From positions 1 through 33,319 of the forward strand of contig JALCRP010000022.1 in the NCBI GenBank assembly GCA_022652735.1: DNA of 33,319 bases, read 5' to 3'. This DNA is from Faecalibacterium sp. (GTDB taxonomy: Bacteria > Bacillota > Clostridia > Oscillospirales > Ruminococcaceae). A model generated the notes under the pieces. The model made no database searches and had not been told where the DNA came from. It worked only from the letters and a program-made list of their open reading frames with translations. A program made the position numbers and the translations under genes. Every line of letters begins with the position of its first letter. The first letter of the stretch is position 1. This document shows, one piece after another, positions 1 through 7,781 of this stretch.

Positions 1-46
1 TACTGTTCATGTTGTGTTTGTTTCATGACAGTTTCAGATTACAACA

Positions 47-98
47 AAAAATGAGATAGGCAACCCCTTTCGGGGAAGTCTATCTCATTTTTTATGCA
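47..98. terminator. bidirectional intrinsic terminator
   Basis: A long hairpin has arms reading AAAATGAGATAG and CTATCTCATTTT, an inner CCCC/GGGG stem, A-rich sequence on the left and T-rich on the right. It lies just downstream of the minus-strand histidine-phosphatase gene and can end transcription from either side. Bases 1-46 show no gene I can support. Confidence 0.8.
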
Positions 99-144
99 GA
101 AGCTATTTTGCAACAGCCCCTTTTTTTATAAGGAAAATATTGCA

Positions 145-885
145 TTATCCCTGAAATACCGTGCCGAACGCGCCCATCGCGCTGACCGGCTCGCCGCCCG
201 CGCGCAAGTGTGAGGTATCCCCCATCACCTGACAGCGAAACGCGGCGATGTCGCCCTGCCGCTCCTCGGTGTTCAGCACGGTAATGCTGCACGGCGGCAT
301 AAAAAAGCTCTGCCACAAAAGCGGCGGCGCGATGTGCAAAAGATGGGCCGACACCGTATCGGCAAGGCCCAGATGGCAAAAGCACACAATCAGCGCATCG
401 CGTTTTGCGCCGGGCGCAATGCGGTAATATCCCTTTTCCCGCAGATAGCCGTACTGTGCCAGCAGCGCGTCGATGCCGGCGGTAACCTCGGCAAAACGGG
501 CCTCGATGCCCTCCGGCTGGGCCTGCATCACAGGCGGCTCCATCCAGTGGTCGTGCTCGCCAAAGCGCGGGTCGGCCGTCCAGTAATCGGGGTAAAAATC
601 CCAAGGCACTGATTTCGTGCGCCCCAGCTCCATGCTGCCGTCGGGCGTCTGGTAGTTCCCGCACGAAAACTCCCGCAGCCACGGCAGCGTCTGTGCCGTG
701 CGGTGCAGCGCGGCAAGCGTCGGCTGGGCCGTGGCCTGCGCGCGGCCCAGCGGGCTGCAGTAAAAGGCCGTCACCGGCCATGTTTCGATCCGTTTTGCCA
801 AAAGCGCCGCTTCGCAGAAGCCCGCCTGTGTCAGGCTATCCTTCGCATAATCCGGCTCTCCGTGGCGTACCAGTACCAGCTGCAT
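145..885 (-). CDS. histidine phosphatase family protein (phosphoglycerate-mutase-like)
   Basis: This 246-residue protein carries the histidine phosphatase signature near its N-terminus: R7-H8-G9-E10, with H8 the expected phospho-accepting histidine. SPLGRA follows at residues 44-49, and a second histidine context, CHLG around H171, replaces the more usual HGG/HGE. Such enzymes are cytosolic phosphatases or mutases; the substrate cannot be told from sequence. I start at the ATG at 885 because AGAGGAA precedes it closely. A longer open frame upstream would add a very basic 23-residue leader without a better ribosome site. A hairpin terminator follows at 47-98. It appears monocistronic. Confidence 0.85.
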   Translation of the reverse strand: MQLVLVRHGEPDYAKDSLTQAGFCEAALLAKRIETWPVTAFYCSPLGRAQATAQPTLAALHRTAQTLPWLREFSCGNYQTPDGSMELGRTKSVPWDFYPDYWTADPRFGEHDHWMEPPVMQAQPEGIEARFAEVTAGIDALLAQYGYLREKGYYRIAPGAKRDALIVCFCHLGLADTVSAHLLHIAPPLLWQSFFMPPCSITVLNTEERQGDIAAFRCQVMGDTSHLRAGGEPVSAMGAFGTVFQG

Positions 886-959
886 CGTTTCCTCTTTTCT
901 TTCTGCTTTTCGCCGTGCCCGCCGAAAAGGGCGCCTTTTTACGTCTTTTTTCATAAGAA

Positions 960-990
960 AACCGCCCGGCCAAAAAGCCGGACGGCCGCC
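960..990 (-). terminator. probable intrinsic terminator of the 46-residue gene
   Basis: Read on the minus strand, a GC-rich hairpin (GCCGTCCGGC, T-rich loop, GCCGGGCGG) is followed by TTTTC. It lies about 20 bases after the stop of the small membrane-protein gene. Confidence 0.6.
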
Positions 991-1011
991 TAAACGCAGA
1001 GGCTTTTCGGT

Positions 1012-1152
1012 TTAGCCCTGCTTATCGTTTTGGTCATCATAGATCGTGACATACTGGTTCGTATCCGATTTGTCCTCGAGCAAAAGCAGGATGCCAAACG
1101 CCGCAGCCGCCAGCGCAAGGAGCGAAAGCAGAAATTTACACAAACTTTTCAT
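1012..1152 (-). CDS. 46-residue single-pass membrane peptide
   Basis: A short open frame starts at ATG 1152 with a very strong ribosome site (AGGAGG, about 9 bases upstream) and ends at TAA 1012-1014. The product has a short basic N-terminus (MKSLCK), one hydrophobic segment of about 20 residues (FLLSLLALAAAAFGILLLL) and an acidic, polar C-terminus rich in D, N, Q and K. This is the layout of a small single-span membrane protein with a charged tail. A promoter-like pair precedes it and a terminator hairpin follows it, so it looks like a complete small transcription unit divergent from the rnf operon. I do not recognise a function. Confidence 0.65.
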   Translation of the reverse strand: MKSLCKFLLSLLALAAAAFGILLLLEDKSDTNQYVTIYDDQNDKQG

Positions 1153-1180
1153 GGCAAAAGCGCCTCCTGTTTTTTTGTTT

Positions 1181-1208
1181 ATTATAGCATAACATCTTTA
1201 CGTGTGCA
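1181..1208 (-). promoter_or_regulatory. promoter for the 46-residue peptide gene
   Basis: On the minus strand a -35 TTGCAC (1203-1208) and a perfect -10 TATAAT (1181-1186) are 16 bases apart, about 30 bases upstream of the start codon. Confidence 0.6.
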
Positions 1209-1310
1209 ATTCCTGCCCAAATTGTGAAAAAAATCTCACACAAATGTACACAAGGTAAAATATGGAGCCTTGAAAAGTAAAAAAACCGTGCATTTTCCCC
1301 GGTTTGCTCG

Positions 1311-1338
1311 TTGACTTGCCCCCGCGGCATGATACAAT
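1311..1338 (+). promoter_or_regulatory. promoter of the rnf operon
   Basis: A -35 TTGACT (1311-1316) and -10 TACAAT (1333-1338) are separated by 16 bases, ahead of rnfC. The implied leader is about 80 bases. Its -35 and -10 surroundings resemble those of the promoter at 19314-19343. Confidence 0.6.
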
Positions 1339-1424
1339 AGAAGTGTTTCATGGAGCACTGCGCCCGCCGGGCAGGAAAAGCCGGCGCAGCAATTCTAAAG
1401 CCAGATTGGGGGATCGTATCATTC

Positions 1425-2744
1425 ATGTTCAACAAACTGAAGCGTTCCGCTGAAGGCGCCAGGACCCCGCATGACAAGCCCACAGCCACCAAAAAAACTG
1501 TGCGCCTGCCGTTGCCAAAATCCGTTAAGATCCTGATGTCTCAGCACATTGGCGCGCCGGCAAAGCCCGTCGTTGCCAAAGGTGATACCGTTATGGTAGG
1601 CACCTTGATCGGCGAGGCCGGCGGTTTCGTCTCCGCAAATATCTATTCCAGCGTCTCCGGCACCGTAAAGGCGATCGAGCCTTACGCGATGCCAAACGGC
1701 CGCGTCTGCGACGCCATCGTGATTACGACGGATGGCAACCAGACGGTCGATCCGGCGGTAAAGCCGCCGGTAATTACCGATAAGGCGAGCTTTCTGAAAG
1801 CTGTGCGCGATGCGGGCCTTGTGGGGCTGGGCGGCGCAGGCTTCCCCACAGATGTGAAGTTACAGCCCAAGCAAAAAGTGGACACGCTGCTGATTAACGC
1901 ATCCGAGTGCGAGATCCTGCTCTCGAGCGATACCCGGGAAATGCTGGAAAACAGCGAAACCGTGCTTGCCGGCATTGAAGCCGTGCTGAAATACACGGGC
2001 ATCCCCAACTGCATCATCGGGATCGAGCGCAACAAGCCCGAGTGCATTGATCTGCTTTGCAGCCTGACGAAGGATATGCCAAATATCACCGTCAAGCCGC
2101 TGCCCTCTGTGTACGGCACGGGCGCCGAGCTGATCCTCATCGAAAAGTGCCTCGGGCGCGAAGTACCGCACGGCGGCCTGCCCGCGGATGCGGGCGCGAT
2201 CGTGATGAACGTTACGTCCGTCAGCTTCTTGGGCAAATATCTTGCCACGGGCATGCCCGTCGTCGAGCGCCGTATCACCATCGATGGCGACGCCTGCGCG
2301 CGCCCGTGCAACGTTGTTGCGCCGGTGGGCACCGCTTTGCAGGAGCTTGTCGATTTTGCGGGCGTCAAAGAGGCCACAAAGCTCGGCAAAGTAATCGCCG
2401 GCGGCGGCATGATGGGCCCGGCTGTGCCGGATCTTTCTGCCCCGACCACGAAAACCAGCGGCGGCCTGCTGATGCTTTCCGAAGCCTCTGCCCGGCCGGA
2501 GCCGGTTTTGTCGTGCATCCGCTGCGGCCGCTGTGTCGAGTATTGCCCGCTGGGCCTCGAGCCGGTGGAAAGCGCCGCCGCGTTTGCGCGCAAGGATGTT
2601 GAAGAGCTGGGCCGCCTGCATACCGATTACTGCTTTACCTGCGGCAGTTGCTCGTTTGTATGCCCGGCCCACCGCCCCGTCACGCAGATGATGACGATGG
2701 CGAAAGATTTCTATCTCACCAAAACCAAAGGAGGCAAGAAGTAA
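1425..2744 (+). CDS. rnfC: Rnf complex subunit C (ferredoxin:NAD+ oxidoreductase, NADH-side Fe-S subunit)
   Basis: The product is 439 residues. It has the flavin/nucleotide-binding stretch GLGGAGFPTDVK (about 135-145) and two C-terminal 4Fe-4S motifs of the form CxxCxxCxxxC (C364/C367/C370/C374 and C403/C406/C409/C413). In the family this peripheral subunit exchanges electrons with NAD(H), while the complex moves Na+ or H+ across the membrane. I choose ATG 1425 because a GGGGGA stretch lies upstream and the next residues (MFNKLKR) begin a typical RnfC N-terminus; an upstream in-frame ATG at 1350 overlaps the promoter leader. It is the first gene of rnfCDGEAB, and rnfD starts immediately after its stop. 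Confidence 0.95.
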   Translation: MFNKLKRSAEGARTPHDKPTATKKTVRLPLPKSVKILMSQHIGAPAKPVVAKGDTVMVGTLIGEAGGFVSANIYSSVSGTVKAIEPYAMPNGRVCDAIVITTDGNQTVDPAVKPPVITDKASFLKAVRDAGLVGLGGAGFPTDVKLQPKQKVDTLLINASECEILLSSDTREMLENSETVLAGIEAVLKYTGIPNCIIGIERNKPECIDLLCSLTKDMPNITVKPLPSVYGTGAELILIEKCLGREVPHGGLPADAGAIVMNVTSVSFLGKYLATGMPVVERRITIDGDACARPCNVVAPVGTALQELVDFAGVKEATKLGKVIAGGGMMGPAVPDLSAPTTKTSGGLLMLSEASARPEPVLSCIRCGRCVEYCPLGLEPVESAAAFARKDVEELGRLHTDYCFTCGSCSFVCPAHRPVTQMMTMAKDFYLTKTKGGKK

Positions 2745-3764
2745 ATGGAACCGAATCTGATCGTTTCCGCCTCCCCGCATTTTCATGCACCGGAGAGCAC
2801 CCGCAGCCTGATGGGCAACGTGATCCTCGCGCTGATGCCGACCGTGATCGCCTCTGCGATTTTGTTTGGCTGGCAGACGCTGCTGGTTACGGCGGTTTCC
2901 GTCGGGGCCTGCGTCTTCTTTGAATGGGGCTTCTGCAAGCTGCTCAAGCGCCCCTCGCCGATCGGCGATCTTTCGGCCGTGGTTACGGGCATCATCCTTG
3001 CGATGAACCTGCCCAGCCCCGATATGTCCGATCTTTCCACGCTCGGCATGAGCATCTTTATGGTGATCGTGGGCGCGCTTGTCGCCATCGTGATCGTCAA
3101 ACAGCTGTTCGGCGGCATCGGCATGAACTTCGCCAACCCTGCGCTTGTTGGCCGTATCGTGCTGTTTGTCAGCTTTGCCACGGCGATGAACCATTGGGTT
3201 TACCCCAACGCTGCGGTGGATCAGCTGGCCAGCGCCACGCCGCTTCAAGTTGCCAACCCCGCTTCCCTGAGCGTTTTTGATCTGCTTATGGGTACGCACG
3301 GCGGCTGCATGGGCGAGGTTTGCATCCTTGCGATCCTGATGGGCTTTGCGTTTTTGGTGTTCACCAAAACCATCAGCCCGGCTATCCCGCTGACCTACAT
3401 CGGCACTATGTTCGTATGCTATCTGCTTTCCGGCGCAGGGCTGCGCGGCAGCCTGATCGGCATCCTGTCGGGCGGGCTGTTCTTCGGCGCCGTCTTTATG
3501 GCGACCGATTATGTCACCAGCCCCTTTACGCTGAAGGGCAAGCTGATTTACGGCCTGTGCCTTGGCATTATCACGTTTGCCATCCGCCATTTTGGCAGCC
3601 TGACGGAGGGCGTCAGCTTCTCGATTTTGTTCATGAACCTTTGGGTACAGTTTATCAATGACCATACCCGCCAGACGGCGTATGGCTATGTCAAACCCGC
3701 CAAAGTGCAAAAGGCCCCTGCGGCCGCCGCAGAAAAACCGGCGAAAGGGGGCGCTGACAAATGA
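2745..3764 (+). CDS. rnfD: Rnf complex subunit D
   Basis: This 339-residue integral membrane protein has about nine or ten hydrophobic spans and a soluble, Ala/Lys-rich C-terminal tail. The stretch SATPL near residues 163-167 matches the site where RnfD/NqrB proteins carry covalently bound FMN on a threonine (here T165). Conserved blocks such as GGIGMNFANPALVGR (about 123-137) are typical. With RnfA and RnfE it forms the membrane core that couples electron flow to ion transport. The start codon directly abuts the rnfC stop, and GGAGGCAAG in the rnfC tail is its ribosome site. Its end overlaps rnfG by four bases. Confidence 0.95.
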   Translation: MEPNLIVSASPHFHAPESTRSLMGNVILALMPTVIASAILFGWQTLLVTAVSVGACVFFEWGFCKLLKRPSPIGDLSAVVTGIILAMNLPSPDMSDLSTLGMSIFMVIVGALVAIVIVKQLFGGIGMNFANPALVGRIVLFVSFATAMNHWVYPNAAVDQLASATPLQVANPASLSVFDLLMGTHGGCMGEVCILAILMGFAFLVFTKTISPAIPLTYIGTMFVCYLLSGAGLRGSLIGILSGGLFFGAVFMATDYVTSPFTLKGKLIYGLCLGIITFAIRHFGSLTEGVSFSILFMNLWVQFINDHTRQTAYGYVKPAKVQKAPAAAAEKPAKGGADK

Positions 3765-4327
3765 ATGACGCGAAGAACAAACAGACTTGGGAAGAAATTG
3801 TCAAGCCGATCGTAGTGCTAAGCGTGATCTCGCTGGTTGTCAGCGCGCTGCTGGCGATTGTCAACACATACACCGAGCCCGTCATCGAGGCCAACGAAAA
3901 GGCCGTTACGCTGGCGGCATACGTGGATGTTATGCCCACCGTCTCCGACGCGAAAACGCTGGATGAGGTGAAGGATTTCACCACCGAAAACGTCGAGGGC
4001 GTTGTAAAAAGCGCCGATGGCTGCTATGCGGTCAAGGCCGTAGAAAAGGGCTTTGACGGCGGCGAGCTTTCCGTGATCGTCGGCTTTGGCGCCGATGGCG
4101 CGATCACCGGCGTCTATGTGGATGCTTCCACCCAGACAAAGGGCATCGGCACCCATGTTTCCGACGAAGATTATTTGCAGCAGTTCTATGGCCTTGACGG
4201 CACACAGAACCTTACGATGGGCGAGGGCGTCGACGGTTATTCCGGCGCAACCTACTCTTCCAAGGCGCTGTTTGCGGCCCTCAATGATTGCGTGAACTGC
4301 TACAACGAAGTCGCCGGTGCGATGTGA
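3761..4327 (+). CDS. rnfG: Rnf complex subunit G (covalent FMN subunit)
   Basis: The product is 188 residues, with one N-terminal membrane span (about 16-37) and an extracytoplasmic FMN-binding domain. The signature DGYSGATYSS (158-167) holds T164, the threonine expected to bind FMN through a phosphoester bond. It starts at ATG 3761 in an ATGA overlap with the rnfD stop, with AAAGGGGG as ribosome site, so translation is probably coupled. Known family role: electron carrier between RnfB/RnfD and the NADH side within the ferredoxin:NAD+ oxidoreductase. Confidence 0.95.
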   Translation: MNDAKNKQTWEEIVKPIVVLSVISLVVSALLAIVNTYTEPVIEANEKAVTLAAYVDVMPTVSDAKTLDEVKDFTTENVEGVVKSADGCYAVKAVEKGFDGGELSVIVGFGADGAITGVYVDASTQTKGIGTHVSDEDYLQQFYGLDGTQNLTMGEGVDGYSGATYSSKALFAALNDCVNCYNEVAGAM

Positions 4328-4341
4328 GGGGGTTGCAAAAA

Positions 4342-5046
4342 ATGGCAAAAGAAAATAAATCCAAACTGAGCATCGTTACCAACGGCATTATCAAAGAGAA
4401 CCCGGTTCTGCGCCTTGTGCTGGGCACCTGCTCCACACTGGCCGTTACCACGGCCGTCTCCAATGCGCTGGGCATGGGCGCAGCGTTTACGTTTGTGCTG
4501 ATCTGCTCTAACATTCTGATCTCTCTGCTGCGCAAGGTGATCCCCGGCAAGGTACATCTGCCCTGCTATATTGTCATCATTGCCGGCTTTGTAACGATCG
4601 TGCAGATGGTGATGCAGGCCTACTTTGTAGATTTGTACAACGCGCTGGGCGTATTTCTGCCGCTGATCGTTGTTAACTGCATCATCCTCGGCCGCGCCGA
4701 GATGTACGCCTGCAAAAACAGTGTGCTGGATTCCGCTTTGGACGGCATCGGCATGGGCATCGGCTATACGCTGTGCCTGCTTTTGATGGCAAGCATCCGT
4801 GAGATTCTCGGCAGCGGCACGTGGTTCGGCTTCCGCCTGCTGCCGGAAAGCGTCCCGACGATGGCCATCATGACCAAAGCGCCGGCGGGCTTCTTCTGGT
4901 TCGGCGTACTGATGGCGGGCTGCATCTGGCTGGAGCGCAAGCTCAATGCCCCTGTCGAGCGCAAGATCGGCTGCCAGCCGCTGAAAGACGCGCAGGCCGC
5001 CGAAGAAGCCGCAGAAGCTGACAAGCAGAAAGGAGACGAGGCATAA
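4342..5046 (+). CDS. rnfE: Rnf complex subunit E
   Basis: The 234-residue product has about six hydrophobic spans. The N-terminal region (GIIKENPVLRLVLGTCSTLAV) and the core motif with ALGVFLPLIVVNCIILGRAE are characteristic of the RnfE/NqrD family. I start at ATG 4342, preceded by GAGGGGG; an earlier in-frame ATG at 4288 lies inside rnfG. The C-terminus is charged (many E, A and K). Its TAA stop overlaps the rnfA start as TAATG. It pairs with RnfA as an inverted-topology membrane core that holds an Fe-S centre. Confidence 0.94.
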   Translation: MAKENKSKLSIVTNGIIKENPVLRLVLGTCSTLAVTTAVSNALGMGAAFTFVLICSNILISLLRKVIPGKVHLPCYIVIIAGFVTIVQMVMQAYFVDLYNALGVFLPLIVVNCIILGRAEMYACKNSVLDSALDGIGMGIGYTLCLLLMASIREILGSGTWFGFRLLPESVPTMAIMTKAPAGFFWFGVLMAGCIWLERKLNAPVERKIGCQPLKDAQAAEEAAEADKQKGDEA

Positions 5047-5681
5047 TGTTCGCAGTTAAACTTGCCGCCATCTTCTTCAGCATGATCCTTGTCAACAACT
5101 ACGTGCTGGTGAAGTTCTATGGTATCTGCCCGTTCTTGGGCGTTTCCAAAAAGCTCGATTCCTCCGTCGGCATGTCGTGGGCCGTTATCTTTGTTATGGT
5201 GTTGGCCACGGCCGTCACCTTCCCGATCCAGATTTTTGTGCTGGATAAAGTTGGCCTCGGCTATTTGCAGACGATTGTATTCATTCTGGTTATTGCTATC
5301 CTCGTGCAGTTCATCGAAATCTTTTTGAAGAAATACATGGTCGCGCTGTATGACAGCCTCGGCGTGTACCTTCCGCTGATTACCACGAACTGCTGTGTGC
5401 TGGCCGTTACCATCCTCGTAATCGACGATTATGGTGCAGACGTGGCGGAGCTTGGCTTTGGCCTTGCTTACCTCGAAAGCCTTATCTGTGCGCTGGGCGC
5501 GGGCTTTGGCTTTATGCTTGCAATGGTAATGTTCAGCTGTGTGCGTAAGCGTATCGACACCTGCGAGCCGCCGGAAGTGTTCAAGGGCCTGCCCATTACG
5601 CTGATCGCGGCCGCGATCACCAGCCTGAGCTTTTTGGGCTTCGGCGGTATCGTGGAAAACATCTTTAACGTAACGCTGTAA
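5046..5681 (+). CDS. rnfA: Rnf complex subunit A
   Basis: The 211-residue membrane protein has about six spans and the conserved N-terminal VNNYVLVKFYGICPFLGVS block plus SLGVYLPLITTNCCVLAV. These cysteine-bearing half-helices are where the intramembrane Fe-S centre sits in the RnfA/E and NqrD/E families. It is somewhat longer at the C-terminus than the roughly 190 residues usual for the family. Its ATG overlaps the rnfE stop, and GGAGACGAGG upstream serves as ribosome site. rnfB follows after 14 bases. Confidence 0.94.
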   Translation: MFAVKLAAIFFSMILVNNYVLVKFYGICPFLGVSKKLDSSVGMSWAVIFVMVLATAVTFPIQIFVLDKVGLGYLQTIVFILVIAILVQFIEIFLKKYMVALYDSLGVYLPLITTNCCVLAVTILVIDDYGADVAELGFGLAYLESLICALGAGFGFMLAMVMFSCVRKRIDTCEPPEVFKGLPITLIAAAITSLSFLGFGGIVENIFNVTL

Positions 5682-5695
5682 GGGGGACGAAGAAA

Positions 5696-6496
5696 ATGAA
5701 TATCCTATCTGCTGTTCTTCTCGTTACCCTCGTGGGCGCGGCAGGCGCCGGCATTTTGGTCGTCGCCGCCAAGTTCATGGCAGTATATGAGGACCCGCGC
5801 ATTGCCGAGGTGACGGATTGCCTCGCCGGCGCAAACTGCGGCGGCTGTGGCTATGCCGGCTGCGCCGATTATGCCAAAGCTGTCGTCACCCAAGGGGTGC
5901 CCTGCGATAAGTGCGCGCCGGGCGGCGTAGACGCCGCCAAGGCCGTGGCGAAAATCATGGGCTCGGACATGGGCGAAATGCTGCCGAAGAAAGCTTTTGT
6001 CGGCTGTCAGGGCAGCACGAAAAACTGCCAGCCCAAGTACGAGTACAAAGGCCTGACGACTTGTGCCGCCGCAGCTAAGCTGTACGGCGGCCCGAAAGCC
6101 TGCCAGTACGCCTGCATCGGCCTCGGCGATTGCACGCGCGCCTGCAAATTTGGCGCAATCTCCGTCAAGGACGGTATCGCTTCTGTCGATCCGGACAAGT
6201 GCACCGGCTGCGGCGCCTGCAAGGACGCCTGCCCTAAGAGCGTGATTTTCCTTTCCACGATGGTGGAAAAGCCGCTTGTTATGTGCTCGAACCACGAAAA
6301 AGGCCCGCAGGCCATGAAGGAATGTGCCACGGCCTGCATCGCATGCGGCCTTTGCGAAAAGGTCTGCGAGCATGACGCCATCCATGTGAATAACTTTGTG
6401 GCCCGCATTGATTACGACAAGTGCGTCGGCTGCAACGCCTGCATGGAAAAGTGCCCGAAGCACATCATTGATTACCCGCTGACCAACGAGCGCTAA
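5696..6496 (+). CDS. rnfB: Rnf complex subunit B (ferredoxin-side polyferredoxin)
   Basis: The product is 266 residues. An N-terminal membrane helix (about 5-27) is followed by the RnfB four-cysteine Fe-S motif (C42, C48, C51, C56). Four-cysteine ferredoxin-like clusters follow near 136-150 (including CIGLGDCTRAC), 169-179 (CTGCGACKDAC), 210-224 (CIACGLCEKVC) and 243-253 (CVGCNACMEKC). In the family RnfB accepts electrons from reduced ferredoxin. It is the last gene of the operon and is followed by a strong terminator. The order C-D-G-E-A-B is the usual one in Clostridia. Confidence 0.95.
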   Translation: MNILSAVLLVTLVGAAGAGILVVAAKFMAVYEDPRIAEVTDCLAGANCGGCGYAGCADYAKAVVTQGVPCDKCAPGGVDAAKAVAKIMGSDMGEMLPKKAFVGCQGSTKNCQPKYEYKGLTTCAAAAKLYGGPKACQYACIGLGDCTRACKFGAISVKDGIASVDPDKCTGCGACKDACPKSVIFLSTMVEKPLVMCSNHEKGPQAMKECATACIACGLCEKVCEHDAIHVNNFVARIDYDKCVGCNACMEKCPKHIIDYPLTNER

Positions 6497-6512
6497 GCGC
6501 TTTTAGCCAGCC

Positions 6513-6556
6513 AAGGGGCGTTTCGCAGCCAAAAGGCTTGCGAGACGCCCCTTTTT
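6513..6556 (+). terminator. terminator of the rnf operon
   Basis: Arms AAGGGGCGTTTCGCA and TGCGAGACGCCCCTT form a long hairpin with an inner GCC/GGC loop stem, followed by a T run. It begins 17 bases after the rnfB stop. Confidence 0.9.
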
Positions 6557-6807
6557 GCAATTTGGCGCTTTTCCGCAAGGCTTTTGGCTGATCGGCACCT
6601 TGCACCTTTCGGCAAGGCTTTGGGCACCAGCGGATCGCGCCTCAAACATCCGCTTTGCCGCCCAGAGCCTTGCCTGCTTTTCTTTTTTGAACCTTTTGTG
6701 CGCTTTCCGTGCTGTGGTAATGAAAGGTTATATGAAATCTTGTTTGGAATTTGCGATAAAGCACATTGAAAGTGTTTATGCTTACGGTTCAATATCGTGT
6801 GGAATGA
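6557..6807. other. intergenic stretch without a gene
   Basis: I see no convincing gene here. The first part has two imperfect copies of a GCAAGGCTTT(T)GG motif (near 6576 and 6614). The second half becomes AT-rich, marking the change from rnf-like composition to the AT-rich regulator pair to the right. Confidence 0.4.
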
Positions 6808-6842
6808 TAAAAGCGGCCTGCCGAAGGTGGTAGACCGCTTTA
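6808..6842. terminator. terminator of the XRE/DUF6442 pair
   Basis: Arms AAAGCGG and CCGCTTT enclose a GC-rich loop. On the minus strand the hairpin is followed by T-rich sequence, ten bases beyond the XRE gene stop. Confidence 0.65.
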
Positions 6843-6851
6843 CGCATTTTC

Positions 6852-7055
6852 TCATTCAAAGTAAAATAATTCTTCAAATTTTTTATCCAGCGCAATGCAA
6901 AGAATTAGTGCAAGCTTAGCCGTCGGATTGAATTGACCAGTTTCAATAGAACTTATTGTATTTCTTGAAACGCCTACTGTTTCGGCAAGCTGTGTTTGAG
7001 ACCAGTTTCTTTCATTTCGTGCTTCTTTCAGACGATTTTTTAATTGCAGTTCCAT
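6852..7055 (-). CDS. XRE-family transcriptional regulator (67 residues)
   Basis: This is a short protein that is essentially one helix-turn-helix domain. LKEARNERNWSQTQLAETVG and SRNTISSIETGQFNPT carry the typical XRE recognition-helix pattern at about residues 8-43, followed by LALILCIALDKKFEELFYF. Such small XRE proteins are cytosolic repressors, often of their own operon. It lies eight bases downstream of the DUF6442-like gene and is surely co-transcribed with it. Two palindromes overlap their promoter (7413-7460) and are the likely binding sites. The AT-rich composition differs from the neighbouring rnf genes, which suggests acquisition. Confidence 0.88.
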   Translation of the reverse strand: MELQLKNRLKEARNERNWSQTQLAETVGVSRNTISSIETGQFNPTAKLALILCIALDKKFEELFYFE

Positions 7056-7063
7056 AAATCACC

Positions 7064-7399
7064 TCACCGCAATGGAGATGCTAATATCAGATTGTAAATA
7101 TGAGCAGCAGAAAACGCAAAGACGGTAATCCAGTATAAGACGGCAACAATTATCTCGTGTTTTCTCTTTAATTTTAAAGCTTTGACTGAAAATCCGGCAG
7201 CAGAAATGCTGAACACAACGGCATATAAACCATAATTCATGCCGCCGCCGGTAAAAATCTGTATGCAAAAAAATATTGTTGCAAGTATTCCGGCTGCAAT
7301 GGCTCCGGCATTTCCGCCTTCTTTTATGACCTCGTTTTCGTATAAATCTTTGTTTTTGTTTTCCGAACGGCTCTTTTCAAGGATTTCTTTCTTTTCCAT
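7064..7399 (-). CDS. DUF6442-like membrane protein
   Basis: The 111-residue protein has a charged N-terminus (MEKKEILEKSRSENKNKDLYENEV) followed by three or four hydrophobic spans (about 33-48, 54-70 and 84-104). This resembles the DUF6442 family, small membrane proteins regularly encoded beside a short XRE regulator. Its function is unknown. The ribosome site is AGGAGGAAAGC. It is the first gene of a two-gene operon and is expected to be repressed by the downstream XRE protein acting at the promoter palindromes. Confidence 0.7.
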   Translation of the reverse strand: MEKKEILEKSRSENKNKDLYENEVIKEGGNAGAIAAGILATIFFCIQIFTGGGMNYGLYAVVFSISAAGFSVKALKLKRKHEIIVAVLYWITVFAFSAAHIYNLILASPLR

Positions 7400-7412
7400 A
7401 ATGCTTTCCTCC

Positions 7413-7461
7413 TGACAAGTTTTATTGTCATTATCGTACTGCTGACAAGTTTACTTGTCAA
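7413..7461 (-). promoter_or_regulatory. promoter with two palindromic operators for the XRE/DUF6442 operon
   Basis: The perfect palindrome TGACAAGTTTACTTGTCA (7443-7460) overlaps a minus-strand -35 TTGACA (7456-7461). A near-identical copy, TGACAAGTTTTATTGTCA, lies at 7413-7430, exactly 30 bases away. A -10 of TACGAT sits 17 bases from the -35. The arrangement is that of an autorepressed promoter; the link to the XRE product is inference. Confidence 0.7.
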
Positions 7462-7464
7462 GAT

Positions 7465-7490
7465 GTTTTGCAAAGTTTTCTTTGCAAAAC
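7465..7490. repeat. perfect 11-bp inverted repeat
   Basis: GTTTTGCAAAG, a TTTT loop and CTTTGCAAAAC form a perfect hairpin just upstream of the regulator promoter. There is no T run, so it is not an obvious terminator. Confidence 0.6.
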
Positions 7491-7781
7491 AATAGCAGAC
7501 TCGATTTTAAGTCGGCTAACGGTTATATAAATACTCTTGTTCGTCAGATTTCGATTTATTGCGCTGCTACATCACAGAGTCATTATATCCATGTAAAAGA
7601 GATGCGTCTACATTTTTAACATCCCATCAGCCCTAATCACAATGTCGGCTGCTTTCCACACAGTTTCATTTTCTTAAAATTGTGTGGAAAAGTTTTTTTC
7701 AACACTAAATTTAAGATACCCGTCATGAAATCCCCCCTTGCTTTTTGCGGGCGCTTTTGCTATAATACTAATGCTTCACTC
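7491..7781. other. gene-free AT-rich stretch before tRNA-Val
   Basis: No gene is visible. It contains an inverted repeat with a T run (CTTTCCACACA at 7652-7662, TGTGTGGAAAAG at 7681-7692, then seven T), which could be a terminator orphaned from a lost gene, and the tRNA promoter at its right end. Confidence 0.45.
7738..7766 (+). promoter_or_regulatory. promoter of tRNA-Val
   Basis: A -35 TTGCTT (7738-7743) and -10 TATAAT (7761-7766) are 17 bases apart, 15 bases before the tRNA 5' end. Confidence 0.75.

Noticed and set aside
1860..3710. A 616-codon open frame on the minus strand across rnfC and rnfD
   Set aside because: It is antisense to two certain genes, has a composition rich in R, H, A and D typical of shadow frames in GC-rich DNA, and shows no ribosome site or domain.
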